Shown here in pieces: positions 34,695 through 44,700 of a DNA stretch of 64,000 bases (position 1 is the stretch's first letter; every line of letters starts with the position of its first letter). Where the stretch lies: positions 17,063 to 81,062 of the forward strand of contig CAVKBM010000003.1 in the NCBI GenBank assembly GCA_963654355.1. The letters are read 5' to 3'. The notes below the pieces were generated by a model. The model did not search any database and was not told the origin of the DNA. It saw only the letters and a program-made list of their open reading frames with translations. The DNA is from UBA1181 sp963654355 (GTDB taxonomy: Bacteria; Bacteroidota; Bacteroidia; Bacteroidales; Paludibacteraceae). The translations under genes and the position numbers were made by a program.

Positions 34695-35312
34695 TTATTT
34701 TTCTAAATGGCTCGTGTTATCCCAGTCCAGTATATTCCAAATTCCGTTTTTCTTCTCAACCACGCAGACACCTGTTGAGTGGGGGTGAGGAGCATTAGCT
34801 ATCTCGTGTATGGATTGGTATCTAAAATAGGTGTATAGCGTCTTTAGTAATGCGCCATGGGTTATCACTAAGACGTTTTGTCTTGGATGCTCTGCGATAA
34901 TTCTCTCAACTGCTTTTGCTGCTCTATTCCTAACTTCTAAGTAGGTTTCACAGGTTGGACGATAGAATTTTTCAGGGTGATACCAGAAAAGATTCCAATC
35001 TGCGGCATAGTCTCTTTTTATGTCGTTTACGGATAAGCCTTGCCAATCGCCCATCAAAATCTCTTTTAGTGAATCGATGTAAATGGGGGTTAAACCTAAC
35101 CCTTGTGTGCAGAGGTCGGATGTTTGTCGGGTTCTTCTCATCGGACTGACATAAAGTGCGGAGAATGTTATTCCCGACTTGTTCAATGCTTTGCCCAGGG
35201 CTGTCGCTTGTGCTATGCCATCGGGCGTTAGGTCGGATTCCATCTGCCCTTGAATTTTATGCTCAACATTGAAATAAGTCTGCCCATGGCGAACTAGAAA
35301 TAATTTTGTCAT
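34695..35312 (-). CDS. Histidine phosphatase (phosphoglycerate mutase-like) family protein
   Basis: A cytoplasmic phosphatase of 205 residues. The catalytic His is in LFLVRHGQTYFN near the N-terminus, the phosphate-binding Arg in SPMRRTRQTSDL, the proton donor Glu probably in LKEILMGDWQGLS, and the second His in VLVITHGALLKTL. This set is typical of branch 1 histidine phosphatases (alpha-ribazole phosphatase CobC, broad-range PhoE or small-molecule phosphatases). No cobalamin genes adjoin, so no specific substrate is assigned. The ATG at 35312 gives the usual N-terminus; an upstream ATG at 35363 would add 17 unrelated residues and overlap the rpmF terminator. Confidence 0.88.
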   Translation of the reverse strand: MTKLFLVRHGQTYFNVEHKIQGQMESDLTPDGIAQATALGKALNKSGITFSALYVSPMRRTRQTSDLCTQGLGLTPIYIDSLKEILMGDWQGLSVNDIKRDYAADWNLFWYHPEKFYRPTCETYLEVRNRAAKAVERIIAEHPRQNVLVITHGALLKTLYTYFRYQSIHEIANAPHPHSTGVCVVEKKNGIWNILDWDNTSHLEK

Positions 35313-35367
35313 ATATCTATAGAATGGATTGGTGTTCCTTTTGTTTGAGCCTCCATAAAACAAGAAT

Positions 35368-35392
35368 GAGGGAAACTCGAAGAGTCCCCCTC
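35368..35392 (-). terminator. Hairpin between rpmF and the histidine phosphatase gene
   Basis: Arms GAGGGAAACTC (35368-35378) and GAGTCCCCCTC (35382-35392) pair over 11 positions (two G-T pairs) with a three-base loop. On the minus strand the tail is ATTCTTGTTTT; on the plus strand it is the stronger TTATCTTTTTTTT. It probably ends the DUF177-rpmF transcript. Confidence 0.6.
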
Positions 35393-35417
35393 TTATCTTT
35401 TTTTTCGTTGCAATAAA

Positions 35418-35603
35418 TTAAACTGCAGCTTCTTTGACGATTGCCACTACTCCACGGTAATATCCACATTCGCCACATACTCTGTGGTTCAAGTGTAATG
35501 CGCCGCAGTTAGGACACACTGCCAATGCAGGGAGGACTGCTTTGTAATGAGTTCTTCTCTTTGCTCCTCTCGTCTTTCCTTGTCTTCGCTTAGGATGTGC
35601 CAT
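35418..35603 (-). CDS. rpmF: 50S ribosomal protein L32
   Basis: A basic 61-residue protein, MAHPKRRQGKTRGAKRRTH at the start, with a zinc ribbon CPNCGALHLNHRVCGECG. The four Cys mark the zinc-binding form of L32. It lies 58 bases after the DUF177 gene, the standard yceD-rpmF pairing. In many bacteria plsX and fabH follow; here the next gene is a histidine phosphatase, so the fatty acid genes have been separated. Confidence 0.97.
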   Translation of the reverse strand: MAHPKRRQGKTRGAKRRTHYKAVLPALAVCPNCGALHLNHRVCGECGYYRGVVAIVKEAAV

Positions 35604-35660
35604 TTTGTTTATTCTTTTTAATTAGTTATTATCTTTTTTTTGCTCACACTCTGTCTCTCT

Positions 35661-36212
35661 CTACAACTTTGATTTTTTTAATAGTTCTTTTAACCCAGCC
35701 CATCTTGGGTCAATCTCTTCGGTCGTGCCATCCCCAGTAGGACTTTCCTCAACTAAGTATTTGTCCAACTCATCTGCAACCCATCCCGTACACTCACCCT
35801 CTGGATGAACATGTCTGATTGGTATGTCCAACGCGATGAACTCGTACAAATGCCACGACAAGTCAATTTCACCAGGTAATTCTGGAATCACAATCAAATT
35901 TTCTCCCTCATCCTCGTACTCTTCACCAAATTTGACAATTAACTTGTTTTCGGTGTCAATGTTCACTCTCATATCCTCCATACAACGGTCGCACGGAACG
36001 TAGACAAATCCATTGATCGAGAACGTGAATTCCGACGAATGCTCAGTTTTCTTTAGGGATACTTTTGCATCTACTTCTCCTCTCTGAGTCTCTGTAGCTT
36101 CTATGCTCTCAAAAAATTCGTCCGTTAACAGAAAGTCATACTCGTATGTGCCTTCTGATAACTCTCGCAGAGAAATAACGTATTTCCCTTTTCTGTCCTT
36201 ATTCTCAACCAT
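35661..36212 (-). CDS. DUF177 (YceD) family protein
   Basis: A protein of 183 residues beginning VENKDRKGKYVISLREL-like after the initiator Met. The family motif YVPCDRCMEDM (normally C..C of the DUF177 core) is at ~87-97. DUF177 proteins are linked to 23S rRNA accumulation and large-subunit ribosome assembly in E. coli and maize, and nearly always precede rpmF, as here. The C-terminus PRWAGLKELLKKSKL is the usual basic end. Probably cytoplasmic and co-transcribed with rpmF. Confidence 0.92.
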   Translation of the reverse strand: MVENKDRKGKYVISLRELSEGTYEYDFLLTDEFFESIEATETQRGEVDAKVSLKKTEHSSEFTFSINGFVYVPCDRCMEDMRVNIDTENKLIVKFGEEYEDEGENLIVIPELPGEIDLSWHLYEFIALDIPIRHVHPEGECTGWVADELDKYLVEESPTGDGTTEEIDPRWAGLKELLKKSKL

Positions 36213-36328
36213 CTTTGAATGGGTTTCAAAAACTTTGCAAAATTACAAAAATTAATAATAAGAACGTATAAAGAATCTCAAAAATTTTTGATATGAGATT
36301 TTTGGAAAGAGTTGACGTTTTTGTGCTT

Positions 36329-36895
36329 TTATTTCTTTTTTTGAACGGACCAACCGAATTTTCCGATCTTGTCGCCCAACTTGAAATAGTTTCCGTGAGA
36401 ATATGCCATCAGTTGAGAATCTTCTAACTTGAAAGCATCTGTTTCTGGATCCATATATCTTTCGTCTGCTAGAACGTTGACAACTTCAGCGATGAACATG
36501 TCGTGAGAGCCTAACGGAATGATTTCCTTAACTTTGCACTCGATAGACAGTGGGGATTCTTCAATAGCGACAGAGTTGATGACGTTAGTCTTTAGTGGGG
36601 TTAAATTCATTTCTTTGAATTTGTTGACATCGCGTCCTGATTTTACACCGCACCAGTCAGTTGCGTATGCCAACTGTTCATTGGTAAGGTTGATGACAAA
36701 TTCTCCGTTGCGTTTGATGATTTCGTAGGAATGACGGCTTGGACGGATAGATACGTAGCACATGGCGGGGTCTGAGCAGATTGTGCCGACCCACGATGCT
36801 GTGAATATGTTATATTCGTTTTCGTCTTTGCCACAAGAGATCATGACGGCAGGTAATGGATAAACCATTGTGCCTGGTTTGAACGAACGTTTCAT
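36329..36895 (-). CDS. Flavin reductase-like FMN-binding protein (flavoredoxin type)
   Basis: A protein of 188 residues with the split-barrel flavin-binding fold. ITASWVGTICSDPAMCYVSI (here FTASWVGTICSDPAMCYVSI) and IRPSRHSYEIIKRNGEFVIN are the family motifs that hold FMN and position NAD(P)H, and NLTNEQLAYATDWCGVKSGRD follows. Relatives include flavoredoxins and the reductase component of two-component oxygenases. The partner and substrate are not evident. It lies 17 bases after the end of pyrI on the same strand, and may be read from the pyrBI transcript. No membrane segment or signal. Confidence 0.88.
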   Translation of the reverse strand: MKRSFKPGTMVYPLPAVMISCGKDENEYNIFTASWVGTICSDPAMCYVSIRPSRHSYEIIKRNGEFVINLTNEQLAYATDWCGVKSGRDVNKFKEMNLTPLKTNVINSVAIEESPLSIECKVKEIIPLGSHDMFIAEVVNVLADERYMDPETDAFKLEDSQLMAYSHGNYFKLGDKIGKFGWSVQKKK

Positions 36896-36912
36896 AAATA
36901 ATTAGTTGGGTG

Positions 36913-37365
36913 TTAAAGGATTTCAATATTTTCTCCGCTGACGATTCGTTCACAGTAGTGGCATTTGAAAGCGATTTTCGACTTGTCTACGGTACGGAAT
37001 TTAGTGTGCATGGGTTCGTTGTTTGTGATGCATTTAGGATTCTTGCATTTGATGACGCCGATAAGCTCTTCGGGCAACTGCAGCTGCATTTTTTTGAAAA
37101 CCTCGTATTCTTTGATGATGTTGATTTTTGCATTTGGAGCAAGAATTGCGATTTTGTTCACTTCTTCTTGACTCAAATATTTGTCAGCGACTTTGACAAT
37201 GGCTTTTTTGCCTAATTTTTTGCTTTCAAGGTTGTAGCCGAAGGTTACTTGGTTCGAAATATTGTTCAAGCCCAAGATTGAGATGACGCTGAATAATTTT
37301 TCGGAAGGAATATGGTCTATCACAGTTCCGTTTCGAAGGGCTGCTACTTTCAGTTCTTTTTCCAT
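36913..37365 (-). CDS. pyrI: Aspartate carbamoyltransferase regulatory chain
   Basis: A protein of 150 residues. The N-terminal allosteric domain (ALRNGTVIDHIPSEKLFSV) binds nucleotides and the C-terminal zinc domain has the four Cys in CKNPKCITN and FKCHYCER. It joins PyrB trimers into the regulated dodecamer and transmits CTP/ATP control. It follows pyrB by 18 bases. Confidence 0.96.
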   Translation of the reverse strand: MEKELKVAALRNGTVIDHIPSEKLFSVISILGLNNISNQVTFGYNLESKKLGKKAIVKVADKYLSQEEVNKIAILAPNAKINIIKEYEVFKKMQLQLPEELIGVIKCKNPKCITNNEPMHTKFRTVDKSKIAFKCHYCERIVSGENIEIL

Positions 37366-37382
37366 TGTTTTGATGTTTAAAA

Positions 37383-38291
37383 TTAAAGGCCTAACAAATC
37401 ACAAATGACTGCTTGACGAGCGTACACACCATTTTTCGCTTGGTGGAAGTAGTATGCTTTTTCGTTGTTGTCGACATCATAGTCAATCTCGTTCACTCTT
37501 GGAAGGGGGTGAAGGATTCGCATGTTTGGCTTCGTTTTTTCCAAGAGTTTGTTGCGAAGGGTGTAGACGTCTTTCACTTTCTCATATTCGTAGAGGTCGG
37601 TGAAACGTTCTTTCTGTACGCGAGTCATATAGAGAATGTCGGCGTCTGCGATGTTTTTTTCTGTGAGGTCGCAATGCTCTTCAAAGGGAATGTTGTTCTC
37701 TTTACAGAAAAGTTTGTATTCTTCTGGCAGTTCCAGCTCTTTTGGGGCGATGAAACTAAATGTCGGATTGAAATGTGACATTGCCTGGATGAGGGAGTGT
37801 ATCGTACGACCGTATTTCAAATCGCCAACCATGCAGATTTTCAGATTTTCAAGTCTTCCTTGTGTTTTTTTTATGGAGTAGAGGTCGAGCATTGTCTGAG
37901 TTGGGTGCTGATTCGCGCCATCTCCAGCGTTGACGATTGGCACGCTTGACACTTCTGATGCATAACGGGCAGCCCCCTCGATAGGATTGCGCATAACGAT
38001 AAGGTCGGCATAGTTGCTCACCATGATGATAGTGTCTTTAAGAGTCTCTCCTTTTGTGCCACTGGTCGTAGAGGCATCGGAAAAACCGATAACACGTCCG
38101 CCCAAACGGTTTACTGCCGTCTCAAAACTAAGTCGTGTTCGGGTTGAGGGCTCAAAAAACAGGGTGGCAACCACTTTCCCTTTTAAAATCTCTTGGTTGG
38201 GATTCTCTTCAAATCCAGCAGCTTTGTCCAAAATTTGCAGAATCTTCTCTTTAGAATAATCTGTGATGGATACCAAACTTTTAATAGCCAT
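37383..38291 (-). CDS. pyrB: Aspartate carbamoyltransferase catalytic chain
   Basis: A protein of 302 residues from ATG 38291 that joins carbamoyl phosphate and aspartate, the first committed step of pyrimidine synthesis. FFEPSTRTRLSFETA holds the STRTR carbamoyl-phosphate loop, followed by the lysine loop region around SGTKGETLKDT; GDGANQHPTQTMLDLY and MVGDLKYGRTIHSL complete the first domain, and HPLPRVNEID the second. The frame is open back to an ATG at 38396, adding 35 residues (MKNQCDFGSYWFFFVYFHSL at the start), but those are unlike any PyrB N-terminus. They lie in the leader and contain the terminator-like hairpin, so 38291 is preferred. Confidence 0.96.
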   Translation of the reverse strand: MAIKSLVSITDYSKEKILQILDKAAGFEENPNQEILKGKVVATLFFEPSTRTRLSFETAVNRLGGRVIGFSDASTTSGTKGETLKDTIIMVSNYADLIVMRNPIEGAARYASEVSSVPIVNAGDGANQHPTQTMLDLYSIKKTQGRLENLKICMVGDLKYGRTIHSLIQAMSHFNPTFSFIAPKELELPEEYKLFCKENNIPFEEHCDLTEKNIADADILYMTRVQKERFTDLYEYEKVKDVYTLRNKLLEKTKPNMRILHPLPRVNEIDYDVDNNEKAYYFHQAKNGVYARQAVICDLLGL

Positions 38292-38354
38292 GACGTTATG
38301 ATTTATTTGTTTTTCTCTATTTTCTTTAATGTTCTGTAACGAATGGAAATAAAC

Positions 38355-38390
38355 AAAAAAAAACCAATACGAGCCAAAATCGCATTGGTT
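38355..38390 (-). promoter_or_regulatory. Terminator-like hairpin in the pyrB leader, candidate attenuator
   Basis: On the minus strand AACCAATGCG (38390-38381) pairs with CGTATTGGTT (38371-38362, one mismatch) around a nine-base loop, followed by a run of T (38361-38355). It lies 64 bases before the pyrB start and about 55 bases after a -7 box. An in-frame ATG at 38396 just before the stem would let a translating ribosome open it. It could alternatively be the plain terminator of hppA. Confidence 0.6.
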
Positions 38391-38445
38391 TTTCATATCA
38401 TCTTATATTGTTTTTTCTTCGCATTACTAACTCTTTGACCATATG

Positions 38446-38453
38446 CAAAAATA
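38446..38453 (-). promoter_or_regulatory. Putative -7 box of pyrBI
   Basis: TATTTTTG on the minus strand between the hppA stop (38522) and the leader hairpin; no convincing -33 element. Confidence 0.45.
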
Positions 38454-38521
38454 GAACAAAATCGTTTACTTTTTTAAATTTTTGGGGGCTTTGTTTTCAA
38501 CCATTTCTGCATTTTTGTTTT

Positions 38522-40723
38522 CTATAAAAGGTGGAACGAGACAGTGAGTCCTGCCATCACGATGGACACCATACTCATTAGTTTGATGAGTATGTTTAGG
38601 GATGGACCAGAGGTGTCCTTGAATGGGTCTCCAACAGTATCTCCAACGACGGTTGCCTTGTGATTGTTAGATCCTTTTCCTCCTAGATTCCCCTCTTCAA
38701 TATATTTTTTTGCGTTATCCCATGCTCCTCCTGCGTTTGCCATGAATATTGCCAAGACGAAGCCTGTGGATAGTCCACCGATGAGAAGTCCGAGAACGCC
38801 GGCAACCCCGAAGACAACGCCTACGATCATAGGAGTGATGATGGCTAAAAGGGATGGAAAAAGCATTTCACGTTGCGCTCCTTTTGTGGAGATTTCAACG
38901 CATCGTGCGTAGTCTGGTGTCGTTTTCCCCTCTAAGATACCTGCTATCTCTCTGAATTGTCTCCTTACTTCCGTAACCATGCATTGTGCTGCTCTGCCGA
39001 CGGCATTCATGGTGAGTCCGCAGAAAAGGAAAGCCATCATAGCCCCGATGAAGGTGCCCACTAAAACATTAGGATTCATCAAGTTAACTTGATATAAGTT
39101 CATAAAATCTATCAACGAAGCGTCCGTCGTGTTGATGATGTGTTCACCGATAGTTAAACTTGTTTCTCCAATTCGGATAAGTGCGATTTTTATTTCTTCA
39201 ATGTAGGAGGCTAGCAGTGCAAGGGCGGTGAGGGCGGCCGAGCCGATTGCGAATCCTTTGCCTGTGGCTGCTGTGGTGTTTCCCAATGCGTCTAATGCAT
39301 CTGTTCGGTTTCGTACGTTCTCTCCTAATCCGCTCATTTCTGCGTTCCCTCCTGCGTTATCAGCAATCGGTCCGTAGGCGTCTGTTGCCAAGGTGATTCC
39401 TAAAGTGGAGAGCATTCCAACGGCTGCGATGCCGATGCCATACAATCCGAGACTTAGTCCTTTGGACGTAAAGAAGATAGTCGTATCAAATCCGATTGCG
39501 CATAGGTAAGCCAAGATGATGGCAACACCTATGGTGATAACGGGTATGGCTGTTGAAATCATTCCTAAGCCTAACCCTGAAATGATGACAGTGGCGGCCC
39601 CAGTCTCGGAACTTTCTGCCACTTTCTGAGTTGGACGGTAGGTGTGAGATGTGAAATATTCCGTTGACTGTCCGATGACAACACCTGCGACTAATCCTGT
39701 CAAAACAGAAAAGGACAAGCCTAACCAATTGTCTATTTGTAAAATATATAGAATGCCAAATGATGCGATGGCTACTAATACGGAACTGATGTTTGTACCC
39801 TTACCTAACGAACCTAAAAGGTCTTTCATTGATGCGCCTTCTTTTGTGCGCACTATGAATATTCCAATGAGGGAGAGTACAACACCGATGGCAGCGATTA
39901 ACATTGGAGCTATGACTGCTTTCTCTTGTATCTCTCCTCCGATAGTAGAGTAGGCTGCAGCACCTAAGGCTGCGGTGGCTAATATGGCTCCTGCGTATGA
40001 TTCATAAAGGTCAGCGCCCATTCCTGCGACGTCTCCGACATTGTCTCCGACATTGTCGGCAATAGTAGCGGGATTTCGAGGGTCGTCTTCAGGTATTCCC
40101 GCTTCTACTTTCCCTACAAGGTCTGCTCCGACATCAGCCGCTTTTGTGTAGATGCCACCTCCAACTCGTGCAAAGAGAGCTTGTGTAGATGCACCCATTC
40201 CGAAAGTAAGCATGGTGGTCGTGATGACAACTAATTTCTGTCCTCCTTCGCCATCTATGAATTTGTTTAGGATAATGTACCATATCGCTATGTCCAAAAG
40301 AGCCAATCCGACGACGGTCAATCCCATGACTGCGCCTGAACGGAAAGCGACTTTAAGTCCGCTGTTCAACGACTGTCGCGCTGCGTTGGCTGTGCGTGCA
40401 GAAGCGTAGGTGGCAGTTTTCATTCCAAAGAATCCTGCTAATCCTGAAAAAAATCCACCTGTTAGGAAAGCAAATGGCACCCATGGATTCTGTAGTCCGA
40501 AGAAAGCCATCACAGCGAAAAGAATGGCTAAGACTACGAACACCAGAATAACCACTTTGTATTGTTGCTTCAGATAAGCCATTGCGCCAGAGCGAACATG
40601 CTGCGCAATCTCTTTCATCTTTTCAGTACCCTCATCTTCTTTTTTCATCCATTGGTAGAAATATATGGCAAAACATAGTGCTAAGAGGGCGGCCAACGGA
40701 ACTATAAAAAACAAGGCATCCAT
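38522..40723 (-). CDS. hppA: Membrane-bound ion-translocating pyrophosphatase
   Basis: A protein of 733 residues with about 16 membrane helices. The catalytic loop DVGADLVGKVEAGIPEDDPR, then NPATIADNVGDNVGDVAGMG, and near the C-terminus VVGDTVGDPFKDTSGPSLN bind Mg-pyrophosphate. It couples pyrophosphate hydrolysis to pumping H+ and/or Na+ out of the cytoplasm. The motif GNTTAATGKGF has Ala where K+-independent enzymes have Lys, which places it in the K+-dependent group; within that group the choice of H+ or Na+ cannot be made by eye. The gene has its own promoter and stands alone. Confidence 0.96.
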   Translation of the reverse strand: MDALFFIVPLAALLALCFAIYFYQWMKKEDEGTEKMKEIAQHVRSGAMAYLKQQYKVVILVFVVLAILFAVMAFFGLQNPWVPFAFLTGGFFSGLAGFFGMKTATYASARTANAARQSLNSGLKVAFRSGAVMGLTVVGLALLDIAIWYIILNKFIDGEGGQKLVVITTTMLTFGMGASTQALFARVGGGIYTKAADVGADLVGKVEAGIPEDDPRNPATIADNVGDNVGDVAGMGADLYESYAGAILATAALGAAAYSTIGGEIQEKAVIAPMLIAAIGVVLSLIGIFIVRTKEGASMKDLLGSLGKGTNISSVLVAIASFGILYILQIDNWLGLSFSVLTGLVAGVVIGQSTEYFTSHTYRPTQKVAESSETGAATVIISGLGLGMISTAIPVITIGVAIILAYLCAIGFDTTIFFTSKGLSLGLYGIGIAAVGMLSTLGITLATDAYGPIADNAGGNAEMSGLGENVRNRTDALDALGNTTAATGKGFAIGSAALTALALLASYIEEIKIALIRIGETSLTIGEHIINTTDASLIDFMNLYQVNLMNPNVLVGTFIGAMMAFLFCGLTMNAVGRAAQCMVTEVRRQFREIAGILEGKTTPDYARCVEISTKGAQREMLFPSLLAIITPMIVGVVFGVAGVLGLLIGGLSTGFVLAIFMANAGGAWDNAKKYIEEGNLGGKGSNNHKATVVGDTVGDPFKDTSGPSLNILIKLMSMVSIVMAGLTVSFHLL

Positions 40724-40862
40724 AAGTCGACAATTTTTAAAGGTTTGTGAAGAGTGTAATAACTAATAGGCGAAAAGGAGTGTGTTCGCCAAAGAGTAAA
40801 TGATTCTGCGTTACAGGGTCAGAAAATCATTTTTTTTAACATTCTTTAAATGTTGGTGTAGG

Positions 40863-40892
40863 CAAAGATAAAAGATTAATTGAAAAATCAAA
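40863..40892 (-). promoter_or_regulatory. Putative promoter of hppA
   Basis: On the minus strand TATCTTTG (40870-40863) with TTTG (40892-40889) 18 bases upstream; the leader to the start at 40723 is about 130 bases. Confidence 0.65.
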
Positions 40893-40941
40893 ATTTTCAA
40901 TCCTTTATTTGGTGGTGTAAAAAAAACAGGTGTGTGGAGTT

Positions 40942-41727
40942 TTATGCTAAAACGACGTCTAAAACCATCATTAGGACAAAGCCCAAGGCAACGCCAATGG
41001 TGGCGACGTTAGAGTGAGGTTCTTCTTGAGACTCTGGAATTAGTTCCTCTACGACAACATAGGTCATTGCTCCTGCCGAGAACGCCAACAAATATGGAAG
41101 TATCGGAAGAGTGAAGTCGATTAGCAGAATGGTCAGAATTCCAAAAATAGGTTCCACTAAGCCAGAGAGTACACCTAATCCGAATGATTTGTGGCGGGAG
41201 CATCCCGAGGCTCTGAGAGGCATAGAGATGATTGCTCCCTCTGGAAAATTTTGAATTGCCATGCCGAGTGAGAGTGCGAGAGCACCACTAAGTGATATGC
41301 CTGCATCTCCCATACTTGCGCCTGCTAATGTTACGCCTACTGCCATTCCTTCGGGTATGTTGTGAAGAGTAACTGCCAAAACCAACATACTTGATTTTTT
41401 CAATGAGGAAGAGACTCCTTCTGGCTTCTCTGAGTTGAGGTGGAGGTGAGGGGTAATGGTATCTAAGATTAAAAGAAAAAACATTCCTGCAAGGAAACCG
41501 ACGACGGCGGGAACTACCGCCCATTTGCCCCTGTCTGCGCACATGTCAATGCTCGGAATGAGGAGAGACCAAACGGATGCGGCCATCATAACGCCTGATG
41601 CAAAACCTAAAAGGGATTTTTGCCAGGTCTGTGAGATTTTGTCTCGGAGGGCGAAAACCATCGCCGCCCCCAAGGTCGTGCCAATAAATGGAATCGTTAA
41701 TCCAACTGCGAAAACAGAGTCAATCAT
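40942..41727 (-). CDS. ZIP-family divalent metal transporter
   Basis: A membrane protein of 261 residues with about eight helices. The metal-binding helices carry LHNIPEGMAVGV and IQNFPEGAIISMPL, the paired HNxPEG/xNxPEG signature of ZupT-like ZIP carriers for zinc, iron or manganese uptake. A loop between helices three and four has HLHLNSE, a short His cluster. The start codon overlaps the stop of the upstream surface protein gene by one base (TAATG at 41729-41725), which suggests coupled translation. Cytoplasmic membrane. The metal cannot be assigned. Confidence 0.92.
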   Translation of the reverse strand: MIDSVFAVGLTIPFIGTTLGAAMVFALRDKISQTWQKSLLGFASGVMMAASVWSLLIPSIDMCADRGKWAVVPAVVGFLAGMFFLLILDTITPHLHLNSEKPEGVSSSLKKSSMLVLAVTLHNIPEGMAVGVTLAGASMGDAGISLSGALALSLGMAIQNFPEGAIISMPLRASGCSRHKSFGLGVLSGLVEPIFGILTILLIDFTLPILPYLLAFSAGAMTYVVVEELIPESQEEPHSNVATIGVALGFVLMMVLDVVLA

Positions 41728-44700
41728 TATTTCTTGATCACCAAATAATATGTTTTGAAGTTTGATGAGTTTTTGTCAAAGTTGCCTGCCCAAACTACCA
41801 CGGTGAGGATTCCTGTTGATTTATCGTAGTTGGCGCAATACTGTGCTTCTGGACTCACCTCAACGGTGATCTCAGATTTTGTATAGTCTGCACAGATGGT
41901 TTGTCTTTGAACATCGCTGTCGAACCCTTCAACCGCTGTTCCGTCTACCTTGACATTTACTATGTTCGCCTCATATACGAATGAAGAAGAAAACTTGATG
42001 GTGTAGGTATGTGTGTTGGTTGGATCTTTAACAATGTTTCCTCCGTTGACTACCAATATTTTTGCGTTTTCAGTTGCGTCATACGATTCGTTGACGGTTG
42101 CTAACGCATCTGCGGTGTAGGTGATAGGATTCTCTGAATAAGAACCTTCTACATAGTAGTTGTATTCGTCTTTCTTGAAGTCTGCCAATGCCGTTCCGTT
42201 GACAGAAAGAGAGACGAGTTGAGAACCATAGATTGTAGGGTCTTTAAACGTGATGGTGTAAATGTGCTGGTTAGTCTTGTTGGTGGCAATGTCGTTACCT
42301 TTCACGGTGATTGTCATTGTGTAGGAGGCAACGTCGTAGGAGGCATCAACGGTTGCCCCCTCACTTGTCGTCCAACTTATGTTTGAAATCTCGCTGTAGA
42401 GTAGATTGTCTTTCGTGTAGGCGTAAGTCTCAGAGTCAAATCCGTCAATGGTAGCACCATCAATTTGAAGATCTGTCAGCACCGACTCCGCAGCCTTGCC
42501 GAATTGTAGTTTATATTCGTGGAAGTTGCTCGGATGTTCTGCGATGTCCTTGCCATTCACGGTGATAGTGAAGGTGTTGCTTGACTCGTCGTATGCACCT
42601 TCCGCAGTTGAACTTTCATCTTGTTTTGTGTAAGTGATCTTTGTCTTCGATTTGTCGTACACAGAACTCAAGGTGTATGTGAATTTGGAAGATGAAAAAC
42701 CTTCCACACTACGGTTGTTGACCTTTAAAACACTCAACAGAGAGGGCGCAAGGAATTGGACTGTATAGATGTTGTAGTTCGTTTTGTTTTGTGCGATATC
42801 CCCTCCAGAAACGGTCAAAGTTAGAACATTTGTCGTTTCGTTGTAATCTGATTTGACTTTTGCTTCTGCGTCAGCCTCCCATGAAATATTGTCCTTGTCA
42901 TACGAACTTTCAACGCTATATTCGTATTTGTCTTTCGCAAAGTTGGCAACTGTTTCGTCGTCGTATTTTAGACTTGTTAATTGCGATCCGTACGAAATAT
43001 GGAACTGAATTGTGTAGGTGTTGTAGTTGTTTGGAAATGTTTCAATATCTGAACCTTTGACAGTGATGGTTAACACTGCTGTTTCGCTGTTGTATGATTC
43101 TTCAGCCGTCGCTCCATCTGTAGTGGTGTAAGTTACTTTTACGGCATTATAGATGAGTTCAGATTGGTCGTAGTTGTATTTGTTTGTTTTGAAATTGGAC
43201 AATGTCGTTCCGTTGATTGATAAATTCGTCAAGAGCGACTTTGATGCGAATAGTATCTTATATGTATTGAAATTGCCACTATTCGTATTGAAATCACCAC
43301 CTTTAACGATGATGGTCAAAACGTTTGTTTCAGAGTTGAATGAACTTTTGAAAGTGGCCTCTTCGTCTACCTCCCAGGATATAGTCTCTTCGTCGTATGC
43401 CTTCCCAATTTTGTATTCATATTTGTCTTTTGCAAAGTCTGAAACCTGAAGACGTTCGTGTTTTAAAGAGGTCAACTGAGCACCGTAGGGAGCGTGGAAT
43501 GCGACTTTGTAGGTGTGTGTGTTGGTTGGGTCTATGTCAAAATCGCCACCTTTCACGGTGATGGTATAGATTAAAGTGTTGGCATCGAATGAAGTAGCCA
43601 CTATGGCTTCGGCGCTTTCCTTGTATGTGACGGTCGTTTTGTCGTCATAGTAGACATCCTTTACGGAATAGTCAAATATTGTGGATGAAAAGTCGCTTAC
43701 GGCAACATCGTTGATACTTAATGCTGTTAAATAAGAGCCGTACGACTCGTGATATTGTATTTTGTAGGTGTGAGCATTGGAGTTGTCGTCTGCATAGTCC
43801 TTTGCGCGCACTTCAATGGTCAAAATGTATGTTTCTGGATCGTACGAAGTTACGGCGGTAGCGTCTTCATCGGTTTCGTAATGTAATTCTGACTCTTTAT
43901 AGGTGTTCTTTACGGTGTAGTTGTAGGTGGATGCGGAGAATCCATCCACAGCCTCGCCTGCAATTTCAAGTGATTTCAACTGAGATTGATAAGGCGCATG
44001 GAACTTGAAGGTGTAGACAATGTTATCTCCTGCGTCGTTCTTGAAAGTGATCGTCAAAGTGTTTGTACCCTCGTCAAAAGATTCAGTTGCGTCGGTTGCA
44101 GCATTCTTCAAAGTGTAGGATATTTTGCTTTTTACGCTCTTATAAGCTCTGTCGGCGATTGTATAGTCGTATGTGCCACTTGAAAATCCGTCAATTTCAG
44201 TGTCTCCAATTTTGAAAGAGGTCATGCTTGCTGTCCTGTAGAATTGGATTTTGTATTCGTGGAAACTGTTGGCGTTGGCGGAGTAGTCGTCTCCCATCAC
44301 TTTGATGGTCAAGATTCCTGTTTCCTCATCGTATGACTCAGATGTCGTGGCGAATTTACCATCGCTGACGTAAGCCACCTTGGCGTCCTTATAATATTTC
44401 TTTACAGTGTATAAAAAATTATCCTTAGAGAATTTACTAACGGAAGAGCCATCGATTGTCAAACTGCTCAATTTTGAGTTGTATATCATTTCCACGTCAT
44501 CGACATAGATTTTGTCTGCTTCGTTGCCTTCTCCAGGGACGTAATTCGTTGCGAATGATGCCAATGCGTAGGATGGCTTTGCATCCGAACATTGAGGCGA
44601 CAAGCTTTGTTCACCCAGATAATTCGCCAATACCAATGTTTCTCCCTTGTAGTAGAATGCTACCGCATAGCGAGTCCAATCACATTGAGGAGGATTCATA

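Noticed and set aside
38292..38396. PyrB start at 38396 as the normal start
   Set aside because: The 35 extra residues resemble no PyrB N-terminus and span the leader hairpin; kept only as part of the attenuator hypothesis.
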